NCBI RefSeq assembly: GCF_007565055.1
Contig: NC_044552.1
Span: 36,736,069-36,800,068 of the forward strand
Source: Rhinopithecus roxellana
Lineage: Eukaryota > Chordata > Mammalia > Primates > Cercopithecidae
Reading direction: 5' to 3'
DNA length: 64,000 bases
Shown: positions 22,015 to 34,900 of the stretch, one piece after another
How positions within the stretch are numbered: the first letter of the stretch is position 1
How the letters are laid out: every line of letters begins with the position of its first letter
Program-made: the position numbers and the translations under genes
Notes under the pieces: generated by a model
Databases searched by the model: none
What the model was told of the DNA's origin: nothing
The model's input: the letters and a program-made list of their open reading frames with translations, nothing else

Positions 22015-25000
22015 GTCAGGAGCTTCCTCAGTTTGTCCCTGTCCTCCCAACACCCACGAATGCTCTTCTCACTCTTCTCCCTCATTCTGCATGAAAGCTT
22101 TCTGGCTTAATCTTGCCTCCACTCTGATTATTCCTTTCTTTCTGTATCCTTTCTGCCCAAATAATATACTGTGTTGCATCAACTCTAAGATAGCATCAGG
22201 CCAAGCACCGTGTCTCATGCTTGTAATCCCAGCACTTTGGGAGGCCGAGGAGAGTGGATCACCTGAGATCAGGAGTTCAAGACCAGCCTGACCAACATGG
22301 TGAAACCCCATCTCTACTAAAAACACAAAATTTAGCCAGGCATGGTGGCACACGCCCGTAATCCCAGCTACTCAGGAGGCTGAGGCAGGAGAATCGCTTG
22401 AACCCAGGAGGCAGAGGCTGCAGTGAGCCAAGATCGCACCACTGCACTCCAGCCTGGGTGACAGAGTGAAACTCCATCTCAAACAACAACAACAACAAAA
22501 AAAACCCGCCGGGTGCGGTGGCTCACGCCTGTAATCCCAGCACTTTGGGAGGCCTAGACGGGCGGATCACGAGGTCAGGAGATCGAGGACATCCTGGCTA
22601 ACACGGTGAAACCCTGTCTCTACTAAAAAATACGAAACAAAATTAGCCGGGCATGGTGGCGGGCGCCTGTAGTCCCAGCTACTCGGGAGGCTGAGGCAGG
22701 AGAATGGCGTGAACCCGGGAGGCGGAGCTTGCAGTGAGCCGAGATCGCACCACTGCACTCCAGCCTGGGCGACAGAGCCAGACTCCGTCTCAAAAAAAAA
22801 AAAAAAAACCCACTAAGATAGCATCAATGGTAAGATGTACTATCATTTTTCATACTACCAAAAAGAAAAAAAAAGCACTTCTCTCTAAATTATGACACAA
22901 TAAATTATGTGGGAAAAAAAAATGCTGCTTAGAAACAATGAATTCAGGCCAGGCACAGTGGCTCACACCCGTAATCCCAGCACTTTGGGAGGCCGAGGCG
23001 GGCGGATCATGAGGTCAGGAATTCAAGACCAGCCTGGCCAACATGGTGAAACCCCGTCTCTACTAGCTGGGCATTGTCCTAGCTACCCAGAAGGCTGAGG
23101 CAGGAGGATCATCTGAGCCTGGGAGGTCGAGGCTGCAGTGAGCTGTGATCATGCCACTGCACTCCAGCCTGGGTGACAGAACGAGACCTTGTCTCAAAAC
23201 AAACAAAAAAAAGGTATTTTATAGTACTTGTGACTTTGTAATTATCCCCATGTTGTTCTCTATATACATGTTTGGAATTCTCCACCCAGACTGAAAATAT
23301 TATGGACTGTGTCTTCTGTTTTTTAAGGTTTTGAACATCTGCAGTTCTAAGGCTTTGAACATCCAATTAGTACTAAAAAAAAAAAAAAAAAAAAAAAGCA
23401 AGAAAGAGAAAAAGCTTGAATATTCCCAGTCAACTGCCTCGTTGGCTCTTTGGGCCTCCTTTTCCTTACACTGTATTTTGGGATTCTGTAGCGCTGACAG
23501 ATACTGGCTTGAGGCCTGTGTTTCAGACTATAACTAATTTGAAACTATAGCATTTAGAGCTTCTATTTATTACTCTTTACTTATTTATTACTTAAATAGG
23601 CTTTAATAACCTCTTCCTTTAGAGCTTGTAAGTAAATGCACTACCCTGCCCTCCTTCTTCACAGCAAGCAGCCATGATAAAGAAACCTGCTGCAGAATGC
23701 TCAACAGTCTGTACCCCTTGGGCTCTAGGGTTTTATGATGGATCCAATTTACTGTTTCTTTTGAACACTGTCTTATGTATTAATTCTAATAGGGCAGGAT
23801 TCTGGAAGCAAAGTTATATCTGCGTCCTTAGGAATCGCACAACCACAGCAGGAAAAAGTAGTTGGATCATCTCCTGGCCATCCAGCTGTGCAGGTAGAAA
23901 ACTATTGGCATAGCCTCTTCCTAATGTTTAGCATAATTGAATGGAAACGTAGTCGTATCATCTTTGTGGTTGCTGGCTAGCTTTGTGTGCACAGTCCACC
24001 CAGTCCCCGTGTGCCCACAACAGGATAGTCGTTGAAGACCTTCCTGGTGGGCTGGACCTTATGTTTCTGTTTCTGAGATGAATGTCTATTCTATTTCTGA
24101 CATGTTTACAGTGCTTCATTAATCCATCATTTCCTCATGAATTAGTAATATACCAGCAGCTAGTACATACTAGGCACTCAAAAAATGTCATTTATTACTG
24201 GGTGATATCGTTCACCATTGCATCAAAGTGGATCTGTTCTTCTTAGTTATGCTGAGGGATTTTTTTTTTTTTCTGTAGTAGTAACCAGGCATATAGGAAT
24301 TAGGCCATCCCTAGTCTTTTGACCCAACTTTGACATTTTTTTTAAAGTCCAACTTTTTGGTTTTCATTTGAGACAGGGTCTCACCTGTCACTCAGGCTGA
24401 CATGCACTGGTGTGATCACAGCTCACTGCAGCCTTGACCTCCCAGGCTCAGGTGATCCTCCTGCCTCAGTCTTCTGGGTCGCTAGGACAATACCCAGCTA
24501 CTTTTTTGTGTTTTTTGTAGAGATAGGATTTTGCCATGTTGCTCACACCTGTCTTGAATTCCTGGGCCCAAGCCATCCACCTGCCTCGGCCTCCCAAAGT
24601 ACTTGGGATTACAGGTGTGAGCCACTGTGCCCTGCCTAGTCCAGTTGGGTTTTGTTTTGTTTTGTTTTGTTAGTTTTTCTGTTTTGTTTTATTTTGTTTT
24701 GTTTTGAGGTGGGGTCTCACCCCGTCACCCAGACTGGAGTGCAGTGGTATGATCACAGCTCACTGAAGCCTCGATCGTCTGGGCTCATGTGATCTTCCCA
24801 CCTCCACCTCCTGAGTAGCTGGGACTACAGGCATGCACCACCACGCCTGGCTAATATTTTTATATTTTTTGTAGAGAAAAGGTTTTGCCATGTTGGCCAG
24901 GCTGGTCTCAAACTCCTGGGCTCAAGCAATTCTCCCACCTCAGCCTCCCAAAGTGCTAGAATTACAGGCTTAAGCAACCACACCTGGCCTAGTTTTTTTT

Positions 25001-25701
25001 GTTTGGTTTGTTTTTTGATACCTGATAGATGTACATATTTTCAGGGCACATTTGATAACTTCAACTTTCGCTTTTAAACCTAAAAGATTTCAAATTACAA
25101 GTCTAAAAAGGAAGGAAACATTTCTTGTTTTCGGCTTACTAAGACAGTTTCTTCTCCATCAGACCTACCAATTAGTAGTTGAATGAAACTTGCTCCACAG
25201 TGTGGGACTGCCTGGAATACACAGTGAAGGATCTGTTCAGTTCTAAGGTTCTGAGATAAGGCATATTTGTTTCCTTAACATGATGTAAAAAATGCCTTGT
25301 TAGATCACACACCTGGACTATATATAACAGGAGCTTAAAAGTGTGTGCATCCCATACTTACCACTGAGAAGATGGATTAGATAGTATCTACTGACTTTTC
25401 AGATGTCTGTGGAATTTCAAAACTATAACCATGGGTCAGTGCGGTGGCTCACACCTGTGAGCAGGCGTGATGACTTGAGCCCAGGAGTTCAAGACAAGCC
25501 TGGGAAATATGGCAAAACTCTGTCTCTACAAAAAATACCAAAAAATTAACAGGCATGGTGATGCATACCTGTACTCCCAGCTACTTGGGAGGCCGAGGTG
25601 GGAGGATCACTTGAGCCTGGGAAGCAGAGGTTGCAGTGAGCTGAGATTGTACCACCACACTCTAGCCTGGATGACAGAGCAGGACCCTGTGAAAAAAATG
25701 G

Positions 25702-25742
<41 letters not shown>

Positions 25743-28700
25743 CATTTAGAGAGGAGTTAGGGATTCAGGCTTTAAAGTGCAAACTGAGTCCTCGGGACCT
25801 GATTATGTAGCTTTCTGTAATCTTAACAGTATAATTTTGCTTCATGGACTCTGTGTACTGGTTTTTTTTTTTTTTTTTTTTTTTTTTCCAGCAGGGCACA
25901 TTCTGTAGTCTTAGACTATGTTCTTGATAGGTAGTTGAAAATATGTGAAATGTAGTGAACTTTATGTATAACTGTATTCTTTTTCCTATAAAAGGGAATA
26001 ATTAAGAGGCATGTTTTGTCTTTAGGTGGATAGTCATTCGGGAGGACAAAAAAGGCCTGCTGCAAAACAGCTAACTAAAGGAGCTTTGTGAGTTACTTTT
26101 GGAAATGACAAATCAATTTTGAACATTTCTTTGGGTCCCTAGCCTTCAATAAATATACTGTAGAAATCAGGTTATAATAATGAGCATATTAGCGTTTTTA
26201 AAAATATACTTTGAAGTAGGGCATGGTGGCTCACTCCTGTAATCTCAGCACTTTGGGAGTCTAAGGCAGGAGGATCGCTTGCACCCAGCAATTTGAGACC
26301 AGCTCGGGCAACATGGCAAGACCCTGTCTCTACACAAAATACAAAAATTAGCCAGGTGTGGTGGTGTGGGCCTGTAGTCCCAGCTGCTTGGGAGGCTGAG
26401 GTGGGAGGATCGCTTGAGTCCTGAGGTGGAGGTTGCAGTGAATTGGAGATTGTACCACTGTACTCCAGCCTGGGCAACAGAGCAAGACCCTGTCTCGAAA
26501 AAAAAAATATATATATATATATATATACTTTGAAAAAATCTTTTTCTATACTTTCTTTTCTTTTCTTTCTTTTTCTTTCTTTTTTTTTTTTTTTAATTGT
26601 GAGACGGATTCTTGCTCTGTCGCCCAGGCTGGAGTGCAGTGGCACGATCTTGGCTCACTACAGCCTCCACCTCTTGGGCTCAAGCGATTCTCCCGCCTCA
26701 GCCTCCAGAGTAGCTGGGATTATAGGCACCCGCCACCATGCCTGGCTAATTTTTGTATTTTTGTAGAGACAGAGTTTCACCATGTTGGCCAGGCTGGTCT
26801 TGAACTCCTGACCTGAGGTGATCCACCTATCTCAGCCTCCCAAAATGCTGGGATTACAGGTGTGAGCCACCACGCCTGGCCTATACTTTATTTTCATTAG
26901 GATTTACAAATATATTGAAATGTAGTATATACATTTCAAATATATTGAATGTAGTTTCAGCCTACTGTTTGCTCTTTTCTTCTTAAGGAGAATAGTTCTT
27001 TGTCTTTTCAGAGACAAAGAATCTCTGAGGAAAAGCATGGTTTGTTAAACTCCCGTGTTTAGAACAGAAATGTTAGCATGAGCTTAGTTGGCCAGTGGTC
27101 AGGCACTGCCAAGGTTTATGGGGGTGCCAACACATAAATGGTTGGTGGGAACCTGTGCTTTCGAGGTCAGGGTCATAGTTTGAGTCCTCTGTGGAGCTAA
27201 ACTAAACTATAAACACACTGTGGTATAAAAAATATAAAACTGAAGAAAAAACTGCCGTACTATTCCTATATATCTTATTTTATTTGCATACAAATAAATA
27301 TGAATAGATTTAGTTTCCTAACATGACTCTACATTGACATTGGCCATTTCCCTTGTAAAGCATTCTCCAGCAGTTGCAGAGGGACCAAGCCCACACTGTG
27401 ACACCGGACAAAAGTCACTTTCGATCACTAAGTGATGCGGTGCAGAGACTGCTCTCCTACCACGTGTGCCAGGGCTCCATGCCCACTGAAGAAGACTTGA
27501 GAAAAGGTAAGCAGGCTGGAACCCTAAGGCACCACTCTGATACCAGGAAACCCTCCCATGGACACCCCCCAGAAGAGCAAGAGCCATGTCACCCCCAGAT
27601 GGTAGGCAGGTTATTGTTTTTAATCACAGACCAAACTTGTTCCCTATTTACTCAATTTCCCAGTCCCTGTTTAAGGTCGTGACTTACACTTCTCAATATT
27701 TTTTGAAGGGAAGCCAAGTAAGTGTAGGGGCACACACCTGTAGTCCCAGCTACTCAGAAGGCTAAAGCAAGAAGATCACCTGAGCCCAGGAGTTTGAGAC
27801 TATAGTGTGCTGTGATCACACCTGTAAATAGCCATTGCACTCCTGCCTGGGCAACATAGGGAGACACTGTCTCTTAAAAAAAAAAATTATTCGGAGGGTA
27901 CCCTAATGTCAGAGTATTTTATTGACAAATTAGGGGCAGTAAATCCAAGCTTTGTATGGACTGCTGGCTCCAGATGGGATGGCTTTGCACTAGACACTCT
28001 ACACAGTGGTTTCGCATAGTCCTTGCCTTTAGGCAGTATGCATACCCTGAATTTTTTTTTTTTTTTTTGGAGGTGGAGTCTTGCTCTGTCATCCAGGTTG
28101 GAGTGCAGTGGCACATCAACTCACTGCAACCTCTGCCTCCCAGGTTCAAGCGATTCTCCCTGCCTCAGCCTCCTGAGTGGCTGAGATTATAGGCACCCAT
28201 CACCACAGCCAGCTAATTTTTGTATTTTTTAGTAGAGATGGAGTTTCACCATGTTGGCCAGGCTGGTCTTGAACTCCTGACCTCAGGTGATCGGCCCACC
28301 TCGGCCTCCGGAAGTGCTGGGATTACAGGCATGAGCCACCGCACCTGGCCAAACTGTTTCTAGTAGTTTTATGAATTAGGCACTTGACTTCCCAAAAGCA
28401 TTCCCTGAGGTTCCAAAAGGAGTCCAGAGCATTGGCCACACATCAAGAAACTGACAAAAATGTGAGAGTTAAGGGCTGAGCATGGTAGCTCACGTCTGTA
28501 ATCCCAGCACTTTGGGAGGCCGAGGCAGGCCGATACCTGAGGTCAGGAGTTCAAGACCAGCCTGGCCAACATGGTGAAACCCTGTCTCTACTAAAAATAC
28601 AAAAATTAGCTGGGCATGGTGGCACACGCCTTCAGTCCGAGCTACTTGGGAGGCTGAGGCAGGAGAATCGTTTGAACCCGGAAGGCAGAGGTTGCAGCGA

Positions 28701-29059
28701 GCGGAGATTGCACCACTGCACTCCAGCCTGGGTAACAGAGCAATACACTGTCTAAAAAAAAAAAAAAAAAATTGCCAGGCGCGGTGTCTTACACCTGTAA
28801 TCCTAGCACTTTGGGAGGCTGAGGTGGGTGGATCACTTGAGGTCAGGAGTTCTAGACCAGCCTGACCAACATGGAGAAACCCTGTCTCTTCTAAAAATAC
28901 AAAATTAGCCAGGCATGGTGGCACGTGCATGTAATTCCAGCTACTCGGGAGGCTGAGGCAGGAGAATCACTTGAACCTGGGAGGCAGAGGTTCCCGTGAG
29001 CCAAGATCACGTCATTGCACTCCAGCCTGGGCAACAAGAGCGAAACTCTGTCTAAAAAA

Positions 29060-29122
<63 letters not shown>

Positions 29123-31919
29123 GAGATAAGGGCCCCTTCCCCAAACCTGGAACTCCTCCTGTCCCGATGCGTGGCCATGCTCTTTCCCACCACCACCGCC
29201 AAGGCCTGGCTGTATCAGTGCCCTCCTCTTTTCTAATCCCTTCCTCAGCTGCTACAAGTCTTACTCCTCCTGGCAGGGACCTCTAATCTCAGGGCACAGT
29301 GGTTTCTGTGAGTCCACTGTGGATTTCCCTAGGACGCCAAGGAATAGGGTCAAGATCCAGCGTTAAATGGGGTGTGAAAGGGCCGGGCGTGGTTGCTCAC
29401 ACCTGTAATCCCAGCACTTTGGGAGGCCGAGGTGGGAAGATCATGAGGTCAGGAGTTTGAGACCATCCTGGCCAACATGGTGAAACCCCATCTCTACTAA
29501 AAGTACAAAAAAAAATTAGCGGGGCGTGGTGGCGCATGCCTATAATCCCAGCTAGTCGGGAGGCTGAGGCAGGAGAATCACCTGAACCTGGGAGGCGAAG
29601 GTTGCAGTGAGCCAAGATTGTGCCATTGCACTCCAGCCTGAGCAACAGAGCAAGACTCCTTCAAAAAAAAAACCCACAGGGGGCCGGGCGCGGTGGCTCA
29701 AGCCTGTAATCCCAGCACTTTGGGAGGCCGAGACCATCCTGGCTAACACGGTGAAACCCCGTCTCTACTAAAAACTACAAAAAACTAGCCGGGCGAGGTG
29801 GCGGCGCCTGTAGTCCCAGCTACCCGGGAGGCTGAGGCAGGAGAATGGCGTGAACCCAGGAGGCGGAGCTTGCAGTGAGCTGAGATCCGGCCACAGCACT
29901 CCAGCCTGGGTGACAGAGCGAGACTCCGTTTCAAAAAAAATTTTAAAAAAACCCACAGAGGGTGTGAAGACTGAAAAGAAGAATGAATTAGAAGGTGTTC
30001 GAATCTTTGGAGACCAACAGACAGAGAATAGAGCCACATGACCACAACAGTTTAATGTAAAGCTATGTCTTTACATTAAACCGGTTTGCCTAGTCCAGAC
30101 AGTTGGACTTCATTGTTTCAGCTATTTTAGTTTTTCATACCATTAGGCTTAGGTCATCTAAACTAGCAGATCATTCTCTACTCATTGATATTTATTGCGA
30201 GTCTGTTATATGGTTTTATTTTATGGGTGATATCAAAGTAATTATGTTTTTGGTTTCCTAAAGTTAAAAAAGCTAGTAATAAAATGAGTTTCCATGATCA
30301 GTGGACAGTGAGGCAAAGCAGTGTAGAAGGATGATGCTTAGCCAGGGAAAAGCTCATCTAAGAAGAGAAAATTGCCCCAGATAAGCCATATTTGAATAAT
30401 GGAAGAGTAATGAATTTCAGTCTTAAGAAACAGAAGACCTAGTCAGTGATTTACAGTCTCTTACTATTTCTTTGTCTCTCTTTTTTTAAAGTGGACAATG
30501 AATTTGAAACAGTTGCTACTCAGCTCCTAAAAAGGACCCAAGCTATGCTTAACAAATACAGATGCCTGCTCCTAGAAGATGCCATGGTAAAAGTCATGCT
30601 ACTGATATTTGTTTTTTACAGGTCACAGCCACTAAACCAAAAATAAAAAGTTCAAGGCATTATAGAACATAATGTAAAAGACACAGATAGTTCACACTAT
30701 AGAAAAACTTACACTTAGCTGCTACTACAAAAACAGCAGTGAACATTTGCTGTACTTTACTTGGTGGGTCAGTACTATTGTCTTGTTTAACAGATAAGGA
30801 AACCAGGGCTTTGGTTAAGTAACTTGCTCAAGTACAGATGGCTAAGAAGTTTGCAGTCATTAGCAGAGCTCGAATACAGGCCAGGATCATCTGACCCCTG
30901 GTCCACACTCTGATGCCGTCTACTGACTTTCACCAACCCAGAGATGTGGGGAAAGGACTGGAGGCACATCTGAACAGATAAGGTGGTGACAAATGTGAAA
31001 ATTAGTTTTGTTTTTAATTGAGAGATCATTGAAATACCATAAAATTTACATTTAAAGTGTACAACTTAGGCCAGGCACGGTGGCTCATGCCTGTAATCCC
31101 AGCACTTTTGGGAGGCCGAGGCGGGTGGATCACCTGAGGTTGGGAGTTCAAGACCAGCCTGACCAACATGGAGAAACCTCATCTCTACTAAAAATACAAA
31201 AAGAGCCAGGCAGTGTGGCGCATGCCTGTAATCCCAGCTACTCGGGAGGCTGAGGTGGAAGAATCACTTGAATCCAGAAGGCAGAGGTTGCGGTGAGCCA
31301 AGATCATGCCATTGCGCTCCAGTCTGGGCAACAAGAGTGAAACTCTGTCTCAATAAAATAATAATAATAATAAATAATGGATCACCTGAGGTCAGGAGTT
31401 GGAGACCAGCCTGGCCAACATGGTGAAACCCGTCTCTACTGAAAAGACAAACATGTCCGTGTTCAGAGTTGCAGTGAGTCAAGATCGCACCACTGCACTC
31501 CAGCCTGGGTGACAGTGAGACTCATCTCAAAAATGAATAAATAAATAAATGAAGTGTACAACTTGATGGTTTTTAGTACATTTACAAGGTCACATAGTCA
31601 TCACCATTATCTAATTGCAGAACATTTTTATCATCCCAGATAGAAACTGTAATTCATCTGAAGTGCCAGTTAAATAGAGAAAGGAGTAAGAATAAGATAC
31701 CTCAGGAAATGATAGAAAGACCAAACCTGAGATTTGAGAAGCAGTTCTAAAATCAAATAGGCTTTAGCCTATCAATTGGTCTCTTATAACTCATTTTCAA
31801 TTTGATATCAACTTTGAAAATATACCTTGGGAAATTGGTTGAGCTATATTGTACACATATACAACATAGAGTAAATGTGTATCTGTGTGTCTGTATTTAC
31901 TTATATATATAAATATACA

Positions 31920-31968
<49 letters not shown>

Positions 31969-34900
31969 TTATTTACTTCAAACTATGCCATCAGGCCAGG
32001 CACAGTGGCTCATGCCTATAATCCCAGCACTTTGGGAGGCTGAGGTGGGTGGATCACCTGAGGTCATGAGTTCGAGACCAGCCTGGCCAACATGGCAAAA
32101 CCCCGTCTCTAGTAAAAATACAAGAATTAGCCAGGCGTGGTGGTGCATGCCGTAATGCCATCTACTGCAGAGGCTGAGACAGGAGAATCGCTTGAACCTG
32201 GGAGGTGGAGGTTGCAGAGAGCCAAGATTGCGCCACTGCACTCCAAGCTGGGTGACAGAGCGAAACTCTGTCTAAAAGTAAATAAAATAAAATAATGCCA
32301 CCAAAGTCTGTAATAATTGTTCTCAGCCAGGTGCGGTGGCTCATGCCTGTAATCCCAGCACTTTAGGAGGCCAAGGCGGATGGATCACCTGCGGTCAAGG
32401 GTTCGAAAAGATTTCTAAGATATATTATTAAGTAGAGGAGAAAAAAATACAGAACAGTATATATAGTTGCTACTATTTGGGTACAAAAATAAAGAAGTAT
32501 ATTTCTTTATATATATACACACATATATATATAGTACATATATTGTGTATCTATATATATACACACATATATATATATAGTACATATATATTGTTATGTG
32601 TGTCAGAAATATCTCCAGAAGAGTACTGAAAACTACTAGGCAGGCAGATGCCTCCAGGGAGAGGCACTGGGTGGTAGTGGGTGCACACCAGGGAGAGGCA
32701 AAGAAGGGAGGCTCACTTTTCACATGCCCTGTAGCATCTTTTGAATTTTGTACCAATGTGTAAATTATTTTTTCCAAAAACAACAATTTTTAAAAAATTA
32801 TCTACGAAATGACTGGCCTCTCTCTTTTTCAGCGAATCAGTCCCTCTGCTGAAATGGTGATGATCGATAGGATGTTCAACCAGGAGGAAAGAGCTTCCCT
32901 ATCCCGAGACAAGCGCCTGGCACTCGTAGACCCTGGTAAGAAACATTGCAGTGAAAGTAGCGGACAGCTCCTGCCATGGTTCAGGGACCATGGGGCCTTT
33001 GGGAGTCTGTGTGAACTTTGAGTAAGAAACTTGAAGGTAGAATGTGAATTCTGGGGAGAGCTGGGCACGGTGGCTCACACCTGTAGTCGCAGCTACTTCC
33101 TTCTCCTCTTTGGCCTGCACAGCCAATGTTTGTTGGATGGAATCATCTTTTCAGATTTCAAGTCTACATTCCCTAAAACTCACATTTTAGAATTTGGTGA
33201 ACAAATCCATGTTCACACTATACATACTCTTTGTTGTTTTGTAGATGTCATCAAAGGTCTATTTCACTTCGATGATTTCCAGCGTTAACACTTTTTCCAC
33301 TCTTGTGTAACAGCAGTCTGCCTACCTCCATCTGGACCCTCAATGTTCTAAATCCTCACGGACATTTCTTTTGCCATCCTCTGGCTCCTCAAGCCTGGTG
33401 CAGTTCAGTGCTCACTCACAGACGCAGCCCCTGCACACCCATTGTCCTTCCATATCGTTTTGGATGAGTGTTGGTTATTCATTTTGTGGTCTTGGCAAAG
33501 TGATACCAGGTTTCTCCTGTGTGTCTAAAGGGATTAAAATGCTTTCACCCAAAGACAAGTAGCTGTCTTCACCCGGAAAGTATGTAAGACAGATAGGTTT
33601 TCTGTTTCCTGGTGTCCATCCCCCTTCCCTGCAAAGCCCCATTCCAGGCCCTTCTGCTCTAAGGAAGAAACCAGGCTGATACCAGGACCTAATTTCTGTT
33701 TTCAGGAGGTTTCAATTTATTTTAAATTAGCTGAAAACTAATTTAAAATAATACTTAGAGGCCAGGTGCGGTGGCTCACACCTGTAACCCCATCATTTTG
33801 GGAGACCAAGGCGGGCGGATCACCTGAGGTCAGGAGTTCAAGACCAGCCTGACCAACATGGTGAAATCCCATCTTTACTAAAAATACCAAAATTAGGCCA
33901 GGTGCGGTGGCTCACGCCTGTAATCCCAGCACTTTGGGAGGCCAAGGCAGGCGGATCACCTGAGGTCAGGAGTTCGAGACCATCCTGACCAACATGGTGA
34001 AACCCTGCCTCTAATAACATATTTAAAAAAATTAGTCCATTGTGGTAGCAGACACCTGTAATCCCAGCTACTCGGGAAGCTGAGGCAGGAGAATCACTTG
34101 AACTCAGGAGGCAGAGGTTGCAGTGAGCCAAGATCATGCCACTGCACTCCAGCCTGGGCAACAAGAGCAAAACTCCATCTCAAAAAAAAAAAAAAAGCCA
34201 AAATTAGCTGCACATGGTGGCGGGTGCCTGTAATCCCAGCTACTCGGAAGGCTGAGGCAGGAGAATTGCTTGAACCCAGGAGGCAAAGGTTGCGGTGAGC
34301 CAAGATCGTACCACTGCACTCCAGTCTGGGCAACAGAGCAAGACTCCATCTCAAAAAAATAAAATAAAATAATACTTAGAGATCAGGACTGAGTGAGACT
34401 TTTTGCCCACCACATTTTCCAATTTGTCATCAAGCATCTACCTTTTCAAAAGGTTTAAGCTCCCCATCTGGAAGCTGGGGCTCCACAGCCTTGGTTGCCT
34501 TTACAGGATGCTCTCTCAGGATCAGGGTCCTGCTTCTGCATGTTCCTGTATGTGAAGCAGATGGATTCTGTGAGTGGGCCTGGCTTTGCCCTCAGCACCT
34601 GACCCACTGAAGGTCTGCTGTATAGTCTGTACTCTCCCAATCCCTCATTAATGATCTTTTTGTTCCCATTTCCAGAGGGTTTTCAGGCTGATTTCTGTTG
34701 TTCCTTCAAACTTGATAAAGCTGCTCATGAGACACAGTTTGGCCGGAGTGACCAGCATGGCAGTAAAGCAAGCAGCTCTCCACATCCGCCGGCCAAGGCC
34801 CAAGGCAGAGACCGAGCCAAAACCAGTGTGACAGAATCCATGAATCATGACCAGTTTCATCTAGTGCCTAATCACATCGTGGTCTCTGCAGAAGGAAACA

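Noticed and set aside
25700..25743. A poly-Met open frame over the GAT repeat
   Set aside because: It is a microsatellite at an Alu tail, not a gene.
27374..27682. Open frames over BICRAL exon D and beyond
   Set aside because: They are shadows in other frames or strands of a real exon and run through its splice donor.
34651..34675. In-frame ATG before the last BICRAL exon as a start codon
   Set aside because: It lies upstream of the TTTCCAG acceptor. The spliced reading joins exon F to 34676 in frame.
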